DNA from: Candidatus Methanoperedens sp.
GTDB lineage: Archaea > Halobacteriota > Methanosarcinia > Methanosarcinales > Methanoperedenaceae
NCBI GenBank assembly: GCA_023249105.1
Contig: JAHFDG010000044.1
Coordinates: forward strand, 1 to 33,978
DNA length: 33,978 nt
Reading direction: 5' to 3'
Shown: in pieces, positions 17,701-24,458 of the stretch
How the letters are laid out: every line of letters starts with the position of its first letter
Position numbering within the stretch: the stretch's first letter is position 1
Program-made: the position numbers and the translations under genes
Notes under the pieces: generated by a model
Told to the model about the DNA's origin: nothing
What the model saw: the letters and a program-made list of their open reading frames with translations, nothing else
The model's database searches: none

Positions 17701-20278
17701 TTCAATCCATGGCGGTATGTCCCAATTGCCATTTTTAACCTTTGACCGTGGTTTTGACTGGGAGAAAGACGATTACAATGAGTCAGGAACAATAGATCCC
17801 ACGGGGGAACCCTGTTATGCATGCCACGGTCTTACCAATATCGGTGATATAAAGACGAACATCCAGTCGGTCAAACGGTGTGAGAACTGCCACATGCCCA
17901 ATACTACTTCTTTATTTACAGGTCCGAACAACACATACCTGTACAACCTGAGAAGCGACATCAACGATACGCTGCCCGGTATTTATTCCCATACCAATTA
18001 CTCCAACATAACTGGCACTAACGTAATCGTACCCTCACAGGGCGGCACTGCAACACCCACCACATGCTACAGCTACAACTCCACAACAGGAGATGCCACA
18101 TGCCATGCAGCCCCATATTTCAACAAATCTAATTTCGGAGGTTACTATGCCCAGTATAACAGTCCCACAGGACCAGTTGCCAAGTACGATCCACCTCACT
18201 GGACAGTCCCCATAGACCGCATGCCCAACACCACCAACTGCCTGTTCTGCCACAACCAGAGCAACATTACAATAAGGAAAGGATGGGGCAATGCGACGCA
18301 GGTAAACGCCGGCAACATGTTCGGCAATAGATATGCAATAAGCAACGATTCGTGCTATGCCTGTCATACCAGGGCAAAAGCGCAGCCCGTAGACTTCCAC
18401 TCAAGCGAAGTGATAAAAGGCGGCGGTCCCGGCTGCCTTGACTGCCACAACAACTCCAACCGGCAGAATTATACGAACCTGTCCTACATCGACGGCGCGA
18501 ATTATAGCAATTCAATCCATGCCGGAATAAACAGGGCAAACGCAACAGTCAACGGCATAGATTACGGCATAAACGCAAGCTGCTGGGCATGCCACAACTC
18601 AAGCGGGTACGCAGTCCCCAACAACACCCATCCAGACAGGAGAGACACTCCCTATAACTGCACGGCATGCCACTTAGCCGGTGGAAGCAACGCAGGAGCT
18701 TTTAATGCGCCGATTATATCCAATCATTACAGGAACGGGACAAATATCAGGGCGCTGGACAACCGGACGAGCGACCTTATCTCCTGCCTGGGATGCCATG
18801 AAAATGTATCAGGAATGATAACACCCAATACTGATACGGATTATGGCTCATTCTCAAGTGATGGAGTAGGCGTTAAAGGAGGGAATGCGAGCTTCTATCA
18901 TTACGGCGCCAACAGGTCGAACTTTGGTAAGACCGCAGGGAGCTATGATTACTGCATATATTGCCACAGGAATACAACAGGCGAGTTTAATATCACGTTC
19001 CAGGATACTGCCAACTACAGCATATCCAACCACAGCCTGAGATATAATTCCTCCAACCCGTCATGCAGTGTAAGAGAATGCCACAATAGTACAAATTCAT
19101 CGCTGCACGGCGCCCGGTTAATTAAACCCAACATCAATAGCACACCGCATAACAGTACATATTGCCTGGGATGCCACGGATTGAATGTCTCAAATGGCAC
19201 TATAAATTATACAGGAGCAGTGACAACCTATAAAGAGAAGCACAATAATACGGTTAATTGTACTGAATGCCATACGGGCATAAATAAGAGAAATATCCAT
19301 CCAATGACATATCTCCAGCCTAACGGCAGTTATGTTTCTGCAAACCAGACAGGTGTAAACTGCGCCGATTGCCACCAGCAAAATACATTAGATTCAAACC
19401 TTTCAAGGACGCCTCCAAAAGTCCCGGCTACAGTCCAGCATAGTGATAATCCGCTAAACGGTTCTATCTGGAACCGTACTCAAGCGGGTTATTGGACAAA
19501 TACCAGCCAGCAGACCATGTGTAATTACTGCCACGGAGATACAAGGCACAATACTACACCGCTTGGAAGACCTGCCAACTGGAGCGGGAGCAACACTGTG
19601 AATTCATCCATTACAAACAATAGCAACTGGTGTGCAGGATGTCACTATAATGGCTACTCAAGCGGCGGAAGGAGCTACGGTAACATGACCCTGACCTTTA
19701 CGGGCGCCAATCGTTCAGTGCCTCCGGAGATTACAAACACCTCCTCCTATTCGCCTTATAATGTAAGCGGCTACTATAACCACTCCCTGACCCCTGATTA
19801 TAACGATTCAACCTGTCAGGGCTGTCATGGCAAATTCCTGCCATCCGGCGCAAAGATGGATGAGTTCGTTCACAATATAAGTACAGGCTTATGCAAAAAT
19901 TGCCATTTCAACTACAATTACATGAGTAGCAGAAACAAACCTGATAAATATGTCAATTCTACAATGTTCAACAACAGCCCGCACAGTTCATTGGCTTGTG
20001 AGGACTGCCACACGAAAGGGCACAATAATATAGGCGCAAGAAAAGCATGTGAGGACTGCCATGCATACCAGAGCGACCCAAAGAACCAGACCGACCGGCA
20101 CAACATAACAAGGACGCCGAGCACGTATTATTATAATGGAATAAATGTTTTAAATATCACTGACTGCACCGTTTGTCATGATTCGACATTGTATAACAAA
20201 GCAACAACCAATTATGGTTACAATAAGACCGTAGATTGTAATTATTGCCACACATATCCGGACAAGACATATTCATGA
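11708..20278 (+). CDS. giant 50-heme extracellular c-type cytochrome
   Basis: This 2856-residue cytochrome carries 50 heme-binding sites by my count: 46 C-x2-C-H, three C-x4-C-H (from Cys945, Cys966, Cys2453) and one C2120-x11-C2132-H2133. Order: membrane anchor (about 13-34); two beta-rich domains (about 45-217, 218-385) resembling the PGF-pre-PGF surface module; an unassigned beta region to about 555; two carboxypeptidase-regulatory-like domains (about 561-638, 643-720); an Ig-like section; then the heme region 913-2848, about one heme per 39 residues. Hemes 11-22 and 34-45 are two copies of a 12-heme unit, 23-26 start a third, and 27-33 match the cytochrome at 6114. N-x-S/T sequons are dense, suggesting glycosylation. 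There is no C-terminal anchor. Its role as an extracellular electron conduit is inferred from family knowledge. Two small cytochrome genes follow closely. Confidence 0.95.
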   Translation: MDVLRDKEGLSNVRLIILVFVVLSGIAAALLYFPPIPTRTEALKTSGEITFADSAGNPLSGAMTLSGEGISSGPPKPNVNLISWTQIPNATINYDALSTKSLSINLRISGDSPKGTVVLENYGTTLPGSVNITAPETPVKYVEINSSSVSFADAGISIKYTDAEVSGLDVNNLAIYYYDGVLQAWTELPTSIDIGNNILTATVNSLGFFSVSTRIPQGIEVHDTNKISVISNIKIYDEAKTLKKEAKTDKLSTVEVPDRGELEVDALASKNVAVKLKVNKANKGAIILDDFGKKNPSSIPLPGMAVKFVEIGASGISFSSANITIRYTDAELIGGSEDALTIYHWNGASWDAVPTVIDKVNKTLSASTASLSLWGVATLYRQALRCDAGTSIGADTTNFTCTTASTPYDIGLLLDNTAGISTVIRIGTAANGPWIYAYFINNTAFYTDVNVTGYSASISMRVTTSGRTDYGWYELGYYDPNGASGNFVGLFNSTAASTTATAQTSYAISFNGKSGVIPANKKLAIRVWTNATGGTDRPYFYSFSTAAAANSSFDISIAYANSYISGYVTNKSSGLPLSGATVQTNTSLTTTTNASGGYNFTGLSNGTYNINASLQNYATNSINVTINDNNNNTANISLTPLPTYLLSGYVTNASNGAAISGATITTNTSQTTTTNATGYYNFTLSNGTYIITASMAGYSGNSTTQAINGAAVSGVNIMLTPTPPVSGKILVATNRFVILDDPNDAGGQVVTGSGFQVPTPNDWGSRSTVWAGIATTINATAMYIDNNGFPVSGKVINFTIYWPNGTALTTVKDTTNSRGLANFSYNLDNKNFYGRWAVRAENGSLGSNTSFIYNWWGCSWSGGTCGNQHSSVNPTTGATANSPYLSGRDTTTTANSAHTSHGAGWTNSDTNACTHCHQSFDNNTGDAYTARYDNHPADVHRNISCDNANCHGTYTTHGTNMLVYSCYNSGCHGNATAWDRTDISNKSTLNSATVSTAVSIYSYNNASTFNATFHTPSSTVPCIICHGPMHNISKPDQNNITRFTRNNITEDSQCTTCHSSYTEHNSSNTTSGGVNCTLCHSDDVHDIQVFAQNATYVDLNRSSPNPARGNCTNCHQNATFFAALEAQPKAGNYTGRDPPQVAVPLEHSNDPSAGAKWKQTYWTTSDQLTWCIYCHGDTKHSSIALGRPASWDGNNNVNSSLTPGSTTWCAGCHWKGYASGASTYNDMVSTFTGAGLLVPPEISGNSTYGANTSIYEYTNHSLYTGFSSNLNDSTCDRCHGYNYPFTTITQLMHNQSRVGGANCADCHDIGGIALLAHVNVTAANDTNAIHKNLNINAAHVLNLTVYYDNNKRCWACHGNGSEPSTPNAHPTSYKMPDNCTDCHIQSVTQNFNFTPNNTLLNVTEHYWNAADIHTPAVSACYACHNRSEMLIPANDPDAGSGAVYGGANGGSNSSSHYGKKRADLRIGISANCSYCHQNTSTAFATAMLDPAYNSSISNHSLNYPASNPPCTQCHNTGWIHNSTLIRPVLNLPNSSYCLACHGTGGSATIKNLERHNSTSLTALNCTNCHLNTSRSIHPVRYLQQDGSSFSTLKTNAVNCTTCHQGTGLTNFSNATKIPTPINHSTNPYNGSLWNSTPGYWTNTSPQSACNYCHNKSALHNSSGLGYISLIQGGNTKNQSLSGGYWCANCHYNGSAPGGKYSYNGNLFTPHPPEVNNKSGLVPQSARDGTSFINHSWALATSYDDARCKACHNNSILDGGNSTSRYFSHDVRPGGPDCLACHDINGTGAPPDKKINASAMLLGVHKNLNQNATNTTILNSLNKGCWACHGIGTEPTGHPANYKSPYACVECHNATTNFTSPNITLQNEITRKKTYNHIPYNYTLSGPTGYGYKITSDYWNTSVNCTACHSKSTVYFNVTFTTTNSLAANISHYANKSNLISPTKTCTLCHKSPENSTNWYANLTRHPAKSQNVSFCANCHNTNDTNVTTFHSQPLFYSYSIHGGMSQLPFLTFDRGFDWEKDDYNESGTIDPTGEPCYACHGLTNIGDIKTNIQSVKRCENCHMPNTTSLFTGPNNTYLYNLRSDINDTLPGIYSHTNYSNITGTNVIVPSQGGTATPTTCYSYNSTTGDATCHAAPYFNKSNFGGYYAQYNSPTGPVAKYDPPHWTVPIDRMPNTTNCLFCHNQSNITIRKGWGNATQVNAGNMFGNRYAISNDSCYACHTRAKAQPVDFHSSEVIKGGGPGCLDCHNNSNRQNYTNLSYIDGANYSNSIHAGINRANATVNGIDYGINASCWACHNSSGYAVPNNTHPDRRDTPYNCTACHLAGGSNAGAFNAPIISNHYRNGTNIRALDNRTSDLISCLGCHENVSGMITPNTDTDYGSFSSDGVGVKGGNASFYHYGANRSNFGKTAGSYDYCIYCHRNTTGEFNITFQDTANYSISNHSLRYNSSNPSCSVRECHNSTNSSLHGARLIKPNINSTPHNSTYCLGCHGLNVSNGTINYTGAVTTYKEKHNNTVNCTECHTGINKRNIHPMTYLQPNGSYVSANQTGVNCADCHQQNTLDSNLSRTPPKVPATVQHSDNPLNGSIWNRTQAGYWTNTSQQTMCNYCHGDTRHNTTPLGRPANWSGSNTVNSSITNNSNWCAGCHYNGYSSGGRSYGNMTLTFTGANRSVPPEITNTSSYSPYNVSGYYNHSLTPDYNDSTCQGCHGKFLPSGAKMDEFVHNISTGLCKNCHFNYNYMSSRNKPDKYVNSTMFNNSPHSSLACEDCHTKGHNNIGARKACEDCHAYQSDPKNQTDRHNITRTPSTYYYNGINVLNITDCTVCHDSTLYNKATTNYGYNKTVDCNYCHTYPDKTYS
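15614..16960 (+). repeat. 12-heme protein repeat unit, copy A (hemes 11-22)
   Basis: This codes for residues 1303-1751 of the giant cytochrome. The heme sites in order are CADCH, CWACH, CTDCH, CYACH, CSYCH, CTQCH, CLACH, CTNCH, CTTCH, CNYCH, CANCH, CKACH. Linkers include IHKNLN before the second site, SNHSLNY before the sixth, IHPVRYLQ after the eighth and YWTNTS before the tenth. Each has a counterpart in copy C at 18434. The repeat is visible at protein level; the DNA has diverged. Confidence 0.85.
18434..19828 (+). repeat. 12-heme protein repeat unit, copy C (hemes 34-45)
   Basis: This codes for residues 2243-2707 of the giant cytochrome. The heme sites are CLDCH, CWACH, CTACH, CLGCH, CIYCH, CSVRECH, CLGCH, CTECH, CADCH, CNYCH, CAGCH, CQGCH, matching copy A one to one. 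The sixth site has become C-x4-C-H where copy A has CTQCH. Shared linkers are SNHSLRY, IHPMTYLQ and YWTNTS. Confidence 0.85.
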
Positions 20279-20285
20279 GGTAAAA

Positions 20286-20744
20286 ATGGATAAGAAAATA
20301 TTGTTATTGTTTGCAATCTTTGGGGTATTATTAGCCGCCTCCATGTTAAACACATATGCAACATTTTCAGGAAGCCATACGGTCTATAAAAATACAACTC
20401 CCGCAACTGCAGCAGAATTCTGCTTCAAATGCCATCCAACGAAGGTATCTATCGTAAACGTGAGCGCTCACAAAAATGCAGGATGCATCTGTCATGGTTA
20501 TGCCCCCAATGCCTCGGAGCTTTACAATATAAATCTAGCCCACAACCTTACTAAAAATATATACTGTACAAACTGCCACTCAAATTATACTATTAGCACA
20601 GGGAACATCACAATACACTATGATGCGGGTATTGGAGAAATAAGCGGCATAAACCAGTCTGCCCACTACATAATCGCAAGTTCTGGCAACAAGACCCCGG
20701 TCTATGACAGGGCAAAACAATTCTTTGCAAATGGTTCAAGGTGA
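20286..20744 (+). CDS. small multiheme cytochrome, two canonical hemes plus a C-x-C-H site
   Basis: This 152-residue protein has an N-terminal signal or anchor (about 4-22). Two canonical sites are CFKCH near 46 and CTNCH near 94. Between them lies Cys67-Ile-Cys69-His70 (NAGCICHGY), one residue too short for a standard heme motif but placed where a heme site would be expected. Two or three hemes are therefore possible. It starts 8 bp after the giant cytochrome gene with GAGG upstream, in the same operon. Its first 50 residues resemble those of the next protein (F-x-G-x-HT-x-Y, then C-x-KCH), so the two are probably paralogues. It likely docks with or extends the giant cytochrome. Confidence 0.88.
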   Translation: MDKKILLLFAIFGVLLAASMLNTYATFSGSHTVYKNTTPATAAEFCFKCHPTKVSIVNVSAHKNAGCICHGYAPNASELYNINLAHNLTKNIYCTNCHSNYTISTGNITIHYDAGIGEISGINQSAHYIIASSGNKTPVYDRAKQFFANGSR

Positions 20745-20748
20745 TGAG

Positions 20749-21540
20749 ATGAACAAGAAAATCCTGCTATATTTTGCTTTGATGGTATTCGGCTTATACG
20801 TGATGCCGAACACGGTTTCACTATTTGCAGGGCAGCATACTTTCTACAGCGGAATGGGCGTATCATGCGAGAAATGCCATTCTGATATTTTATCTCAGGT
20901 TGAACATAGCGGAGATGTTTATGTAAAACACAGAGCTGCGGCGGGAAATTATAATTATACCACATATCTTTCCCTTGGCGGGATATCTTACAATGCCACT
21001 TCCATAACGGATTATAATAATATTGTCTGGAACTGGAACACCTCTCAACGAAAGTGGCAGAACTCAAGCAATCCGGCTGAAATGGTAAACGTCAGCCTCG
21101 ATAAGAACGGGAACGGGCAAATAGATAGCGGAGAGATATGCATGCTGTGCCATAACGCAACCCTCTTCGGCGCAAGCACGCACACAGGAACAACAGTCAG
21201 GGTTTGCGATGACGACAGGTGTCACGGAAACCTGGTTTATGCCAATAACAGCCCACAGATTCTTGGGAGTTCCTCTAATATTACAGCAGCCGGGTACAAT
21301 TTGAGCCAGCCGAACGCCCACCAGGCATTTTATCTCCAGGCAAGCAACATGCCATCAAGCTTTGGAATAAGCGAGACATTCGGGCGAATGCCTGGTAATG
21401 TTAATGGCTCTTTCATTTCAAGAGGATTCTGGACATGCGAAGGATGCCATACAGATACCAGTGTAAACATTACAATTCTTCCGGCGCCGGCTTATAATCA
21501 TTCGGTCAGCAGCCCGGAAAAGAAAAGATACCTGCCATAG
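20749..21540 (+). CDS. small four-heme c-type cytochrome
   Basis: This 263-residue secreted or anchored cytochrome has a hydrophobic N-terminal segment (about 4-22) and four heme sites: CEKCH, CMLCH, C153-x4-C158-H159 (CDDDRCH) and CEGCH. DKNGNGQIDSGE just before the second site has the look of a calcium-binding loop. The chosen ATG follows AAGGTGAT with good spacing and lies 4 bp after the previous stop. A longer frame from 20704 overlaps the upstream gene and lacks a signal peptide at its start. It is the last gene of the giant cytochrome operon, likely an accessory electron carrier. Confidence 0.9.
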   Translation: MNKKILLYFALMVFGLYVMPNTVSLFAGQHTFYSGMGVSCEKCHSDILSQVEHSGDVYVKHRAAAGNYNYTTYLSLGGISYNATSITDYNNIVWNWNTSQRKWQNSSNPAEMVNVSLDKNGNGQIDSGEICMLCHNATLFGASTHTGTTVRVCDDDRCHGNLVYANNSPQILGSSSNITAAGYNLSQPNAHQAFYLQASNMPSSFGISETFGRMPGNVNGSFISRGFWTCEGCHTDTSVNITILPAPAYNHSVSSPEKKRYLP

Positions 21541-21556
21541 TTTTGTATGGAATTTG
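21535..21556 (+). terminator. weak hairpin at the end of the cytochrome operon
   Basis: CCATA (21535-21539) and TATGG (21546-21550) form a 5-bp stem across the stop codon, followed by AATTTGATTTTA. It lies between convergent operons and may end the cytochrome transcript. The stem is short, so this is tentative. Confidence 0.3.
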
Positions 21557-21563
21557 ATTTTAG

Positions 21564-22544
21564 CTACTCGTTTCCTTCCAGTATCTCGTCCATTTCCAGA
21601 GTTTCCCATTTTCTCTCACCAATCACAATCTCAAACTCTGCCGGCGTCAGCACGGGCACATGAAATCGTTCCGAATCATCAATCGTGATTCTCGGGCATG
21701 CTGTATTCACATAAGCATCTACTTTGAATCCCAGCAATTGTTCAGGCGTTACAAGGTCTATCATGATGATTTGCGCTGAAATACCATGCTTATTTGCGAT
21801 ATCCAGAAGTCTCTGTGCAAGCTTCATCCTGTTCTGTCCGCTTTTTGTGGAAACGATAATCCCGAAGACTTTTGCATCCATCGCCTTTGCGATATATCCG
21901 CTTCGCCTGCGAAGGAACTTTTCAGGAGAGACTTCTTGTGCCTGGTTCATATACGGGTCTGCTGCAATCACTCTTTTTCCTGTCGCAATTGCAACCCCGA
22001 GTGGGTGGAAAAACCCGCTTCCTACGTAAAGGTACTCTTCACAATCAATTCGGGCAGCCGTGAAATTGCAGCCCACTACCTGTCCCGGATAACTTACTCT
22101 CAAATCTCCCTTTCCAATAACAGGTTCCTTTCCATTAATCCTCAGGAATTTTGAGATGTCATCTAATTTATGAATGTGCTGGACTGTGGTTACAAGACCG
22201 ATATTCTTTGTTTTTAACAAAGGAAGCGCGATTTTAACGGCTGGCATGACATCAATATTTGAACGCGTTTCAATAAAAACCACATTATCGTATTTCCCCA
22301 TTTTTGAATGCCCGAAGTGAAAAAGCATATCGACCTCTCCTGCAAGGATGGTATCAATATCGCATGCCCCGAAGCAAGGGTTACCTGAAATGATTACGCT
22401 TACCCCTGCGCCAGCTTCGATTCGTCTTGCAATATCAATTGCCTGTCTTTTTAAACCTTCAGGAAACTGAAGCCCGACTTTTTTGCATTTTTTGTCTTTT
22501 ATTATTTTAAAAATGCGTTCCATGTCAAAATCAAATTGGTCCAT
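21564..22544 (-). CDS. dph2: diphthamide synthase Dph2 (radical 3-amino-3-carboxypropyl transferase)
   Basis: Dph2 transfers the 3-amino-3-carboxypropyl group of SAM to a histidine of elongation factor 2, the first step of diphthamide synthesis. It uses an unusual radical mechanism with a [4Fe-4S] cluster. The 326-residue length is normal for archaea. The three cluster cysteines are recognisable as Cys61 (GACDID), Cys159 (VVGCNF) and Cys283 (NTACPRI). An extra Cys57 lies close to the first. The gene starts at the stop codon of the upstream methyltransferase with a one-base overlap (TAATG), so the two are co-translated; both modify the translation apparatus. Confidence 0.95.
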   Translation of the reverse strand: MDQFDFDMERIFKIIKDKKCKKVGLQFPEGLKRQAIDIARRIEAGAGVSVIISGNPCFGACDIDTILAGEVDMLFHFGHSKMGKYDNVVFIETRSNIDVMPAVKIALPLLKTKNIGLVTTVQHIHKLDDISKFLRINGKEPVIGKGDLRVSYPGQVVGCNFTAARIDCEEYLYVGSGFFHPLGVAIATGKRVIAADPYMNQAQEVSPEKFLRRRSGYIAKAMDAKVFGIIVSTKSGQNRMKLAQRLLDIANKHGISAQIIMIDLVTPEQLLGFKVDAYVNTACPRITIDDSERFHVPVLTPAEFEIVIGERKWETLEMDEILEGNE

Positions 22545-23191
22545 TATAACTTCCTTGCAATGATGTATGCTTCTTTTTTCAGGGGTTCAAGCAATTCGAT
22601 AATTTCCAGTCCCAGGGAAGATAACTTCTCAAGTATAGGTTCTCTATCTTCGTCTTTTGGTAATTTAAATACCTGTAAGAGCATTCCGCCGCTTTTTAAT
22701 GCAGGCAGCACGTTCTCAAGAGCTTTTATGGATGATAAAGGGCTCGCGGTGATGTCAAGAAGTAAAACGTCAAATTTCTCTTTTTCAACAGGTATTGTAA
22801 ATATATCGCCGAATTCCACGGTTATATTTGTGTGTTCATGTGCGAGTTTTCCAAGAGTGGAACGGAACTCATGGCTGAACTCGATACCGTGGACACGGGA
22901 AGCGAGCTCTGAAGCGAACATGAGAAAACCCCCCGCGCTTGAGCCTATATCAAGAACAGTATCTCCTTTTTTGATAAGATTGGTCTTCTCCTGTATCTCT
23001 TTAAGTTTCCAGTAACCTGCGGGCTTGTCAAGCCCCTCTGTTACTTCAATGTCGTCAGAATATGCAACATCGTATGAAGGTTTTGTTATCACCCTGTCAT
23101 TGACCTTGACGTGTCCTTCAATAACAGCGCGTTTTGCGCGCCCCCGCGAGCCGAAATTGCCTATCTCGACAAGATATGAGTCAAGTCTCAT
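22544..23191 (-). CDS. S4-domain FtsJ/TlyA-like rRNA methyltransferase
   Basis: This 215-residue protein combines an N-terminal S4 RNA-binding domain (about 1-50; [20 protein letters not shown]) with a Rossmann-type SAM methyltransferase domain. The SAM loop is [11 protein letters not shown] (79-89) and a central LLLDIT supplies the expected aspartate (Asp146). This is the TlyA arrangement, whose members make 2'-O-methyl marks on ribosomal RNA. The product is shorter than typical bacterial TlyA, and the target base cannot be told. It is the first gene of a two-gene operon with dph2. A perfect inverted repeat at 23229-23249 and an IS insertion lie upstream. Confidence 0.88.
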   Translation of the reverse strand: MRLDSYLVEIGNFGSRGRAKRAVIEGHVKVNDRVITKPSYDVAYSDDIEVTEGLDKPAGYWKLKEIQEKTNLIKKGDTVLDIGSSAGGFLMFASELASRVHGIEFSHEFRSTLGKLAHEHTNITVEFGDIFTIPVEKEKFDVLLLDITASPLSSIKALENVLPALKSGGMLLQVFKLPKDEDREPILEKLSSLGLEIIELLEPLKKEAYIIARKL

Positions 23192-23228
23192 GAATCACCA
23201 AAGCCATTATAGTAAATCCTGTTTCCAA

Positions 23229-23249
23229 AGGTTAATAGCCTATTAACCT
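23229..23249. promoter_or_regulatory. perfect 10-bp-arm inverted repeat upstream of the methyltransferase-dph2 operon
   Basis: AGGTTAATAG (23229-23238) and CTATTAACCT (23240-23249) are perfect reverse complements around a single C. The one-base spacer makes an RNA hairpin unlikely and a dimeric protein site more likely. It lies 38-58 bp upstream of the methyltransferase start and 12 bp outside the left end of the insertion sequence. Confidence 0.5.
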
Positions 23250-23261
23250 GAAATTATAATA

Positions 23262-24391
23262 GAGGAGTTCGATTAACTTGTAATTTTCCCTGACTTTTGA
23301 AAATATTATACAATATTCTTGCCATACTGCCCGCTTTTTCTGATTTTTCTATATTTTTTTCATTCTTCATAGATAGCTACCGCTAAATGACTCCTTGTTT
23401 CCTGAGAGTCAAGAGTTGAAATAAGTCGAACCCAAACGATGCAAAGACCATTTTAACAGCAACCCTGGCAACAGTTGTAACCATAGTATGCCCTGATTTG
23501 AACACGTTCTTAATCACGGCATAAGGTCTTTCACCCGGTGCTCTTTTCTTACTGATTCTTTTATTACGAAGAATATCCCTGATACCGATAGGATGACCTC
23601 TAACAGACCGCCTCATTGTTCCACTAAATCCTTTTGAAACAGTCCCAAAATATCCCTTATTTTTGTATGCAACTTCTCCAGGTTTTGTTAGATCAACCTG
23701 ATTGTCGTGAACCGATGCAGTGGTTGTTTCGATCTCTCTTATGAGCCCGTAATCGATATCTTCTTTTGAGTGAAGCTTATACCCGAAATATGATTTGCTA
23801 TTCTTTTTCGTCCATGTCCCGTCTTTACTTCTCCGTGTTTTAGCATCGTCACCGCGTGGTTTATCCGCTTTTGCATGCCCTGGGTCTGAAGTAATGAAAG
23901 TTGCATCCTGGATTACTCCCTTCTTTACTTTCAGTCCTTTAGCGTCAAGCTGTCGCTGCAATTCTTGCCAGATTTTCTTATCTCTGCCGGTTTTACTTAA
24001 CCGTTCTCTAAAAATCCATACGGTCGAGTAATCCGGTATGGCATCGGGGAAGCCAAGAAACTTGCGAAAAGATATCCTGTCAGTTATTTGCCTTTCAAGT
24101 TCAGGGTCGGATAGACCATGCCACTCCTGTAAGACCAATATTTTTATCATTACGATTTCATCGATGTTTGGGCGTCCACCTTTCTCGGTTTTATTGTCGT
24201 ACATATCTTTCACTATCGGTCGAAAGGCTTCCCAATTGATCAATGTGTCAATATCGGATAGCTTATCTCCTAAAATCTTTACTCGCTCATATTCTTCTCT
24301 AAATGCAAAGTCGATGAATGATGCCATAATATACTAAATATAGTTATTGTGTATTAAATATTTTGGTATAAGTGAGTTTTTCGAAATTCTC
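23262..24391 (-). mobile_element. complete IS5-family insertion sequence, about 1.13 kb
   Basis: I place the ends from imperfect terminal inverted repeats: GAGGAGTTCGATTAACT at the left (23262-23278) and GAGAATTTCGAAAAACT read inward from the right (24391-24375), matching at 13 of 17 positions. Both are flanked by TA (23260-23261 and 24392-24393), a plausible two-base target duplication known in some IS5 subgroups. One transposase gene fills most of the element. It separates the methyltransferase-dph2 operon from aksF without breaking a recognisable gene. The boundaries are inferred by eye. Confidence 0.75.
23383..24327 (-). CDS. IS5-family DDE transposase, possibly inactive (D to N)
   Basis: This 314-residue transposase has the IS5-type N-terminal domain (about 45-115; GGRPNIDEIVMIKILVLQEW) and a DDE catalytic domain. 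The first aspartate is Asp141 (IQDATFITSDPGHA). The glutamate is Glu266 in an R-x3-E-x6-K signature (RAPGERPYAVIK). Where the second aspartate normally sits in a DKGY motif, this protein has Asn223 (AYKNKGYFG). A single G-to-A change in the codon could explain that and would be expected to abolish transposition. The reading frame is otherwise intact and of normal length. Confidence 0.92.
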   Translation of the reverse strand: MASFIDFAFREEYERVKILGDKLSDIDTLINWEAFRPIVKDMYDNKTEKGGRPNIDEIVMIKILVLQEWHGLSDPELERQITDRISFRKFLGFPDAIPDYSTVWIFRERLSKTGRDKKIWQELQRQLDAKGLKVKKGVIQDATFITSDPGHAKADKPRGDDAKTRRSKDGTWTKKNSKSYFGYKLHSKEDIDYGLIREIETTTASVHDNQVDLTKPGEVAYKNKGYFGTVSKGFSGTMRRSVRGHPIGIRDILRNKRISKKRAPGERPYAVIKNVFKSGHTMVTTVARVAVKMVFASFGFDLFQLLTLRKQGVI

Positions 24392-24458
24392 TATATTTAT
24401 AGTTTACGTGGTTTTTCATCGAAGTTCTGACCTTCAAACAAGGGAATTATTTTCAGTA

